Source: Sorex araneus
Taxonomy: Eukaryota; Chordata; Mammalia; Eulipotyphla; Soricidae
Length of the DNA: 64,000 nucleotides
NCBI RefSeq assembly: GCF_027595985.1
Contig: NC_073305.1
Span: 110,846,035 to 110,910,034 of the forward strand
Direction: 5' to 3'
Shown: positions 57,008 to 64,000 of the stretch, piece by piece
Layout: each line of letters opens with the position of its first letter
Position numbering within the stretch: the stretch's first letter is position 1
Translations under genes and position numbers: made by a program
The notes under the pieces: generated by a model
Told to the model about the DNA's origin: nothing
What the model saw: the letters and a program-made list of their open reading frames with translations, nothing else
The model's database searches: none

Positions 57008-57313
57008 AGTCAGTGATGGTTGGAGGGATTGAGCGGGATGGGAGATATGTGCTGAAAGTGGATGAAGGACCAAACATGATGGCCTCTCATAATCTGTATT
57101 GCAAATCATAATACCCATAAATAGAGAATGAGTAAGAGGGAAATTGTCTGCCATAGAGGAAAGGGGAGAGGTGGAACGAGTCAGAGAGGGATACTGGTGA
57201 CATTGGTGGTGGAAAATGTGCACTGGTGGAGGGATGGGTATTCAATCATTGTAAAACTGAAACTCAAACATGAAAGCTTTGTAAGTGTAGCTCACGGTGA
57301 TTCAATAAAAAAA
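57008..57313 (+). mobile_element. L1 3' UTR fragment
   Basis: GTGCTGAAAGTGGATGAAGG, GGTGGTGGAAAATGTGCACTG, GGATGGGTATTCAATCATTG, CTCACGGTGATTCAATAAAA. Confidence 0.9.
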
Positions 57314-57554
57314 GTGATTACTTATGATAAAGTCACTTTCTCTCAGAAGAATAATCTGTCATGCTATAACATAAAAATATCCTGTGTTTATATAGTTTCT
57401 ATAAGGGATCTGTTTGTAAAACTCAAATCAGGCAAATAGCATATTAAAACAACTTATTTCTGTAATCTTTAACTGCTTTTAGATATTATCTGGTGACGTC
57501 AATTGCACCATTAATCAGCTTGGGTTGCAAATTATGGTTCAGGGAATTGCACTG

Positions 57555-57735
57555 TATTTTTTTATTTTTGCTTTTTGGGTCACACCTGGCGATGCACAGG
57601 GGTTACTCCTGGCTCTGCACTCAGGAATTACCCCTGGCGGTGCTCAGGGGACCATATGGGATGCTGGGATTCGAACCTGGGTCGGCCGTGTGCAAGGGAA
57701 ACGCCCTACACACTGTGCTATCACTCCAGCCCCTA
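57555..57735 (-). mobile_element. tRNA-SINE, near consensus
   Basis: Inverted: TTTTTGGGTCACACCTGGCG, GGGGACCATATGGGATGCTGG, CTATCACTCCAGCCCC. No clear target duplication. Confidence 0.93.
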
Positions 57736-57739
57736 ATTA

Positions 57740-57930
57740 ATGTCTTTTTTAATCTCACTTTTTTCTTTGCTTTTCAGACATACCTGACAGTAATTAGGGG
57801 GTACTCCTGGCATGGTGTTTGGGGTAGCTCCTGGTGGTGCTTTGGGGCCCATGTAGTGCTGGAGATTAAAACCAGGCTTCTCACATGTCAAGCACAGGCT
57901 CAAGTCCTTTGAGTTATCTCCCAGCCCTCC
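57740..57930 (-). mobile_element. old SINE copy
   Basis: GGGTACTCCTGGCATGGTG, GCTCCTGGTGGTGCTTTGGGG, GAGTTATCTCCCAGCCC. Confidence 0.65.
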
Positions 57931-58399
57931 GTGAGTGATTATGAGCTCTATTAGGCATTCCCCCTCTAGAGATGAGAAATTTGTGAGCTTTGACTTTAAG
58001 AAGCCTGGTGCAGAGAAAATGTAAGATTTTGCCTTCTATTTATATTTCTAAAACACCTAGAAATAGGGTTATTAGGAGAGTTATGAAGGAAGAGAGTGTG
58101 GCATAGGTAACAGAAACCCCCTAGTTTGAAACTCCATCCTACTTTCCCATGCACTGTGGACTCTCTGGGGACATAGAGGTGTAGATAGCAAGTGGAGTGG
58201 CAGAAAGAGGAGGGTTAGGATTATTGAGGGAGGTTGGATAGAAAACAACATCTGATTTTGAAAATCTTTCTGAGCTTTCTCAAGATGTTTGGCTAATTTC
58301 AGTAAGGTGAAATGACTACAGCTGTGGTGAAGGCACATATAAGACCTAAAATATACATTTACTTTTCTTTTTCTGTTTTTAAGGACGAGAAAGAACAAA

Positions 58400-59638
58400 A
58401 TGGAGAACATGCTACTCTGGTTGATATTTTTCACTTTGGGGTGGGTCCTTAATGATGGATCTGAAATGGAACAGGATTTCACGTGGCACTTGAGAAAACT
58501 ACCCCGGCTTGTCAGTGAAAGGACTTTCCATCTCACCAGCCCCACATTTGAGGCCAATGCTAAAATGTTGTTAAATAAAGTGTGTGGCATCGAATGTCAC
58601 GAAAATCTCCCAGCTCCCAGCCTGTCTGAATTAGAAGATTCTCTTTCCTATGAGACTGTGTTTGAGAATGGGACCCGGACTTTTACTAGGGTTAAAGTGA
58701 AAGATCTGGTCCTTGAGCCTGCTCAAAACTTCACCTCTAAGGGAGTGTCTGTTCGGAGAAAGAGGCAGGTGTTTGGCACTGATAGCAGGTTCAGCATCTT
58801 GGACAAACGGTTCTTAACCAATTTCCCATTCAATACTGCTGTGAAGATCTCCACAGGCTGCAGTGGTGTTCTCGTCTCCCCCAATCATGTTCTAACAGCT
58901 GCCCATTGTGTTCATGATGGAAAGGATTATATCAAAGGGAGTAAGAAGCTAAGGGTAGGGTTGTTGAAGATGAGAAGTAAAGGCAGTGGCAAGAGACGAA
59001 GGGCTTCGAAGAGGGACAGGAGGGAAGTTGATGGTGGTAGCCAAAGAAAGGGTACCCAGAGGAAGCTGAGAGAGAGGAAGGCGGGAAGGAGAGGAAAGGA
59101 ATCTGGTCGGGGTCAGAGAGTGGCTGATGGGAGGCCCTCCTTCCAGTGGACCCGAGTCAAGAATACACACATCCCCAAAGGCTGGGCTAGAGGAGGAAGG
59201 GGCGAGGCTGCCTTGGATTATGACTACGCTCTTCTGGAACTGAAGCGTGCTCACAAGAAGAAATACATGGACCTAGGCATCAGCCCACCCATCAAGAAGC
59301 TGCCAGGTGGAATGATCCACTTCTCAGGATTTGATCGTGATAGGGCGGATCAATTAGTCTACAGGTTCTGCAGTGTGTCAGATGAGTCCAATGACCTCCT
59401 CTATCAATACTGCGATGCTGAGTCTGGCTCAACTGGCTCTGGGGTCTATCTCCGTCTGAAAGAGTCAGACACAAAGAATTGGAAGCGCAAGATTATTGCT
59501 GTTTATTCAGGTCACCAGTGGATAGATGTCCATGGGGTTCAGAAGGACTACAACGTCGCAGTACGTATAACCCCCCTCAAATATGCTCAGATTTGCCTTT
59601 GGATTCATGGAGATAATGCCAATTGTACTTATGGCTAA
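58400..59638 (+). CDS. PRSS35: inactive serine protease 35
   Basis: A complete 412-residue secreted trypsin-fold protein (human form 413). It starts with a hydrophobic signal peptide (about 1-18) and ends WIHGDNANCTYG. A proprotein-convertase site RRKR|QVFG (119-122) would release the protease-like domain. The catalytic His is kept in TAAHC (H169) and the likely Asp in DYDYALLEL (D275). The nucleophile position is Thr (T345 in ESGSTGSGVY), as in other PRSS35, so peptidase activity is not expected. A highly basic insert of about 55 residues (190-245, rich in K/R) separates the His and Asp regions. N-glycosylation sequons lie at N90, N110 and N408. The start codon is in good context (AAAATGG) and lies 16 bases after a splice acceptor. 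The whole frame is in one exon, as known for this gene, and shows no stop or frameshift. The paralogue PRSS23 was considered, but the threonine and the basic insert favour PRSS35. The precise role is unclear; expression in ovary is reported for the family. Confidence 0.97.
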   Translation: MENMLLWLIFFTLGWVLNDGSEMEQDFTWHLRKLPRLVSERTFHLTSPTFEANAKMLLNKVCGIECHENLPAPSLSELEDSLSYETVFENGTRTFTRVKVKDLVLEPAQNFTSKGVSVRRKRQVFGTDSRFSILDKRFLTNFPFNTAVKISTGCSGVLVSPNHVLTAAHCVHDGKDYIKGSKKLRVGLLKMRSKGSGKRRRASKRDRREVDGGSQRKGTQRKLRERKAGRRGKESGRGQRVADGRPSFQWTRVKNTHIPKGWARGGRGEAALDYDYALLELKRAHKKKYMDLGISPPIKKLPGGMIHFSGFDRDRADQLVYRFCSVSDESNDLLYQYCDAESGSTGSGVYLRLKESDTKNWKRKIIAVYSGHQWIDVHGVQKDYNVAVRITPLKYAQICLWIHGDNANCTYG

Positions 59639-60298
59639 CAGTAACCTGCAATGAAGTCGTGAGTAGTCTACATCAGAGAGGGAACCAGTTCTGATTATTG
59701 TAGCAATCTCACTCTATAGGTTATATAACATTTTGACATTTTAATGAATTTAATTTTTTTTAAAAAAATTGATGTCTATTCTTTGAAGAGATGTTTTAAC
59801 ACAGTTATTGAAACTAGACTTCCAAACTAAGTATATATTCTTCTTTACTTAGTGATGTTTTATTTGTAGGATAATTTTTAATGTCTTCTTAAAAAAACAC
59901 TTTAAAACTTCAAACTGGTGCTACAAATAATAAGCAATTTATCACTGAGTTTATTTTCAGGGTCTTACACTAAGAAGAATCTGAGAGTAGTACCAGAGTT
60001 AGATTAGAGACTAGTTTACAATACAGACTGTGGTATTCTGAGATGTATCCAATGATCCCCTGACATCAGGGTTTTCACTGTGTTTTCTCTGGGGTTTGAA
60101 AAACTTTAGATACTTTTACAAAAGGAATTGTAAGGGATGGAAAACTCTATAAACAAAACTATTAACTTTTACTGCTTTCAAAGTGTCAACTCAAGTATAT
60201 ATTATTTTAAAATGGGAGAACCATTGTGTACTGTTATATAAGTATTGTTTAAAAATAGGGAAGCTGAGATGTTTTAAGATCTCAAGTTTTCGATTAAT
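59639..60298 (+). other. PRSS35: PRSS35 3' UTR (probable)
   Basis: AT-rich sequence between the stop codon and the first AATAAA, with no recognised repeat. Confidence 0.55.
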
Positions 60299-60304
60299 AA
60301 TAAA
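60299..60304 (+). terminator. candidate polyadenylation signal of PRSS35
   Basis: The first AATAAA after the stop codon (660 bases downstream). A second lies at about 60493 in the tail of an old SINE and could serve as an alternative. Confidence 0.45.
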
Positions 60305-60319
60305 AACATGGACTTTTGT

Positions 60320-60510
60320 GACTAATTAGGGACTGAGGATGTGATTCAAGTGGTAGAGCTCATGTCTTTCATTCAGGGCTCTGGGTTCAATCCATGCTCC
60401 TATCTATCTTCCCTGCCATGCAGCCAGCACTGCCTGATGTGGTCCTGGTTGTACCTGACCACTGCTGGATGTAACTGCATAGCCTTTACAGTAATAAAAA
60501 ACAAATATGT
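60320..60510 (+). mobile_element. old tRNA-related SINE
   Basis: GTGGTAGAGCTCATGTCTTTC, GGGTTCAATCCATGCTCC, CACTGCCTGATGTGGTCC, ending AATAAAAAACAAA. Confidence 0.65.
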
Positions 60511-61234
60511 ACAAATGAAAAATGGACTTTGCATTTTTTGTACAGTTTGACAGTAAAAATGGTCATTACTGAACACATCATTTTTTACTATACTTTCTCC
60601 TATTCAGGAGGTGCTATTTTTTCCCTAACCTCAAGGAGTTCTACATTTTTTCCCAAGAAAGTGTCTTATTTGCCTCTTGACAAAGTTCAGAATTCTACAT
60701 AGAACCAAAGGCCTACTCTTTTGATGAATTCTCTAGTATTTGTAGATGTGTTCTTTCATAAAGATGAAATACAATTTACAAATGTAACCTTCCAAAGAAG
60801 GTTCTAATAATTTTCATTGGGGACAAAACTATATGCTCACTCATGCAGTCTAAGTAGACCAGTTCAGGCACCCGATACGAATTTCTGGAATGGACTAACG
60901 CTTACCTGAATGGCTGCAAAAGAGGTTTGGTTTTGGCCATTATGTTAAAAGGGTTTCAGTGATACATAATCAAATTTTTATTATAAATCAAGTGAATTAT
61001 AATCAAAATTCAGGAATTATGGCCTAAATTTCTGTACTGTCCTTGGAAGTTTCTAGGGCACATATTCTTTTCTCTCGTGATACATCTACCAAGTCACATT
61101 TTACCAGAGTTTCAACCTTATTTTTAAAATAAAATATAGAACTATGCTCTTGACTTTCATGTAAAAAAATATTCGATTAGATTAAAATTAAAAGTAATTT
61201 TGTAAATGGTATCCAAAAGTATCAGAAATTCGAT
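60511..61234. other. no recognisable feature
   Basis: Downstream of PRSS35. Nothing was recognised. Confidence 0.45.
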
Positions 61235-61250
61235 ACAATTGTACATTTTT

Positions 61251-61419
61251 TTTTTCTTTTTGAGTCACACCCGGCAATGCACAGAGGCCATTCCTGGCTC
61301 ACGCACTCAGGAATTACCCCTGGTGGTGCTCAGGGGACCATATGGGATGCTGGGATTCGAACCTGGGTCGGCCGCGTGCAAGACAAATGCCCTACCCGCT
61401 GTGCTATCACTCCAGCCCC
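61251..61419 (-). mobile_element. tRNA-SINE, young, perfect 16-bp target duplication
   Basis: Inverted near-consensus copy. ACAATTGTACATTTTT lies at 61235-61250 and 61420-61435. Confidence 0.97.
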
Positions 61420-61689
61420 ACAATTGTACATTTTTAATGCAACTGTTAAAATTATTTAATAAAGATGAAAAATTAGTCATAAATCTTCTCTACCTATATA
61501 TATATATATATATTTACATACAGCATTCCAGAAAATGTTAAATTAATTTCTCATGTGTTTAAAAATCATTCTATATAGATAAGTACATCCCACAAACACT
61601 GCCATGTAAGCTCACCTACTGGTTCAGCTATACAGACTCATGATTAAGTCTTGGAAGAGATCAAGTAGCTGCAAAACTTCACAGATACA

Positions 61690-62475
61690 CAGGCTCTCAT
61701 CTAAAACCTCTTAGGTCCCTCTGAGGGGACCCAACACGGGGGAAGGCTGAGTCCCTGCCCTGCCAAAGCCCCAGCAGCCACATGCGAACCCCAACAGCTG
61801 TCACCATGACTACACTGCCTCACAGCTGAGCTCTGCGGAGACCAAACTGCCAACAATTTCAGGAATACCTGTCTTTTGGCTGAGAACACTGGGTCTTTTT
61901 GGAGTGGGGCTGGGAAACTTCCCCACAGCACCGTATATTTCTGAAAGCCTCGGCAGCCACACGCACATCCCACAACCACCATCACATAAAGTCACTGCCC
62001 AGTTGACTATTTTGGAGTTTCTGGAGCACATAGCAGCATTTGCAGCTGGGCAACACTTTCAAACACGAGAATATTATCATCTCAGTAGGAGCACACCATA
62101 TCAGTGGGAAAGTACCATAGAACAAATTATGCTCAATAAACAAAACATTAACACAGAAGACTCAGCTAGCAGCAACAGCTAAGTAAATCCTCAGACAAGG
62201 ACTTAATCTCCTCATGATTAGATGTAACAATTTTCACAAATTTTCTTTTACTGAAGTATTTTTTTTGATAATTCCATTAGCCATTTAGTTGTAACAATCA
62301 ATATAAAAGAAATTATTTTGTGCCTGCTAAGGGGACAGGCTTGGGGGAATGGGGATAACGGCTGAGGGAAGGTCGTATTGGTAGTAAGACTGGTGTTGGA
62401 ATATTGAAAGCCTATAACAAATGCATCATAAACATCTTTGTAAACCACAGTATTTAAATAAAGGGGAAAAATAAA
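61690..62475 (+). mobile_element. retroposon family X, longer copy
   Basis: The 3' 290 bases match 35542-35842. The 5' half is GC-richer with an internal imperfect duplication (CAGCAGCCACATGCGAACCCC at 61770 and CGGCAGCCACACGCACATCCC at 61951). It ends TATTTAAATAAAGGGG plus an A-rich tail. No long frame. It may be an internally deleted L1 with its 5' UTR. Confidence 0.55.
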
Positions 62476-62689
62476 AATACATAAATAAAACTTATTCTAA
62501 TTAATGCTGTTGTATTTTAAAACATGTTATTGAATAATATTTTATTACAGATGATAAAAGAATGGTAGTCATTGTCTCAGAAGTTTTGTATAAATCTTTT
62601 GGGGGAAACATCTAAGTGATCACTGCACTATAAATGTTTTGGCAAACTTTGCACACTTAGATACTTGCAAACACTCAATCTTTATCTTA

Positions 62690-62855
62690 GATTCTTTATT
62701 TTTGAGGAGGAAGGCACACCCAATGGTGTTCAGATCTTCCTCCTGGCTTTGTACTCAGGGATCACTCCTGGTGGATTCAGGGACTAAATGGGGACTAAAC
62801 TTAGGTCAGCCACGTGCAAGTTCCTTACTCACTGTACTTTCTCTCTGGCCCTGGA
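62690..62855 (-). mobile_element. diverged SINE
   Basis: GGCACACCCAATGGTGTTCAG, GGATCACTCCTGGTGGATTC, CAGCCACGTGCAAGTTCC, TTTCTCTCTGGCCC. Confidence 0.78.
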
Positions 62856-62959
62856 TATTGTTTTTTAAAATCCCACATTGGAATAGAGAACTGAGAATAT
62901 CAGATTAGGGGAGGAGTAGATGGAAGGAATGATGAAGTGGACTAGAGGTGACACATATA

Positions 62960-63270
62960 TAATTACAAAAGTATTATCTTTCAGTTTTGATATGCAAAGT
63001 TACAGTACCTTCACCTCCATGAAAAGTGCTCATGATCTCCGCCACTTACCCTATACAACCTCCAGTCTACCTCTTCCTTCCCCTCTGCCTCCTTCACTGC
63101 TTAGTAATCTCAGTTCTGTAGCAAAAGTGAATGACTCATCATCATTCAAAGCTATTCCTTTGTTTTGTCTCTTTATATACCACAAATAAATTACATCATT
63201 CATCCTTCTCTCTCTGATTTATTTTGCTTATCACGATGCCCTCCAGCTCCATCAAACTAACTGTTCACCT
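62960..63270 (-). mobile_element. old L1 fragment
   Basis: ATTTATTTTGCTTATCACGA followed by TGCCCTCCAGCTCCATC is the antisense of an L1 ORF2 segment. The left part matches L1 3'-UTR style sequence. Confidence 0.6.
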
Positions 63271-63339
63271 AGTAGCTACATCTAGTATTATAAAAGAAAT
63301 TACCAACTAACTTGAACACTTATATTTCCTAAAATCTGT

Positions 63340-63535
63340 TCCCGTGTATGTATATGAGTGCATATGTGTCTGTGTGTGTGCATGTCTGTGTGTGTATGTG
63401 TGAGAGAGATAGAGATAGAGAGAGAGAGAGCAGGTACATGTGTTAAATGATGATTGCAGTGATATTTGGATCACACATAATACACATATATGTGATCTAA
63501 AAATATATATTATATATACACACATATATATCTAT
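63340..63535. repeat. GT-, GA- and TA-rich simple repeats
   Basis: Successive GTGTGTGT/GTATGTGT (63365-63402), GAGAGATAGAGATAGAGAGAG (63402-63430) and TATATA tracts (63484-63533). Confidence 0.9.
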
Positions 63536-63692
63536 GGATCACACATGATATTGCTCAGGGATTAGTTTTGATTCTGCACTCTGAAATTGCTCCTGAAGAT
63601 GCTCAAGGGATCATATGGGATGGCAGGATCGAATCTGGCTTGGCTGTGTGCAAGGCAGCTGCCCTACTCACTGTATATTACTCTGGTCCCTG
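63536..63692 (-). mobile_element. diverged SINE
   Basis: GGATCACACATGATATTGC, CAAGGGATCATATGGGATGGC, GTGTGCAAGGCAGCTGCCC. Confidence 0.78.
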
Positions 63693-64000
63693 GAGTGATA
63701 TTTTCTTATTGCCTGAAACTAGTCGTTTCCCAATTCCACTATGTTGTTACTACTGAACTTTTATTTGGCTAATAATACAATGCATTCCAAAGAACCTAAC
63801 TCTTCTCAGCTAGATAAACAATTCCAGGGCATCCCACAAACAGTCTTTAGAATACTGATGTTTGGGAAACTAAGAAGCCCCTTTCTCATCAAACTATATT
63901 CTTATCAACACATCTTAGCCACTAGTTGACAGGAATTAAGACCTGGAAATTTTTTTTTTTTGCTTTATTTAAAATTCACACCACTGCTACTGACCCAGAT
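63693..64000. other. no recognisable feature
   Basis: Window end; a T run begins at 63950. Nothing was recognised. Confidence 0.45.

Larger units (their letters stand above)
48789..58383 (+). other. PRSS35: PRSS35 intron 1
   Basis: Begins GTAAGG (48789) and ends CTTTTTCTGTTTTTAAG (58383), a good pyrimidine tract and acceptor 16 bases before the start codon. It holds about ten SINEs, one L1 end and an ancient LTR-type repeat, none of which touches the splice sites. Confidence 0.75.

Noticed and set aside
58949-59254. 101-codon antisense frame inside PRSS35
   Set aside because: A shadow of the basic K/R-rich insert of PRSS35 on the opposite strand.

Overview
The window is mammalian chromosomal DNA, most probably from a shrew (Sorex). 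Two things point there. First, there are dozens of copies of a roughly 170-bp tRNA-derived SINE whose head reads like a tRNA with A and B boxes and whose 3' end is poly(A). Second, there is a nearly full-length RTE-clade retrotransposon whose endonuclease/reverse transcriptase resembles the RTE of strongylid nematodes. From memory, such an RTE has been reported as horizontally transferred between parasitic nematodes and the common shrew (RTE1_Sar). Species assignment is inference.

Only one cellular protein-coding gene is supported: PRSS35, an inactive trypsin-like serine protease, on the + strand. A CpG-rich promoter and 5'-UTR exon lie at about 48.2-49.06 kb, with a GTAAGG donor at 48789. 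An intron of about 9.6 kb follows, and the entire coding sequence sits in one exon (58400-59638). The catalytic serine is replaced by threonine. The 46 kb upstream is a gene desert made largely of nested repeats. An antisense LTR of an endogenous retrovirus ends only a few hundred bases before the promoter.

The rest is a record of retrotransposition. (1) L1: many 5'-truncated 3' ends, some with perfect target-site duplications, and one copy (6985-8107) with about 215 open codons of ORF2. (2) L1-type poly(A) SINEs of several ages. (3) The degraded RTE at 30683-33497. (4) Two nonautonomous repeat families that end in the 3' end of the RTE, namely a roughly 245-bp SINE (tRNA head + middle + RTE tail) and a roughly 690-bp repeat (different 5' half + the same middle + RTE tail). 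The tail contains the last codons of the RTE reading frame. (5) Ancient MaLR-type LTRs.

The most interesting system is the RTE and its two families of apparent parasites. An element that seems to come from a nematode may have been exploited by a host tRNA SINE, which would then have two mobilisation routes (L1 through poly(A), RTE through the RTE tail). Other notable structures are pairs of insertions sharing one target sequence, a probable L1 3' transduction, and a local duplication that preserves the empty site of a SINE insertion. Coordinates of repeats are read by eye; ends without a quoted target-site duplication are good to about 10-30 bases.
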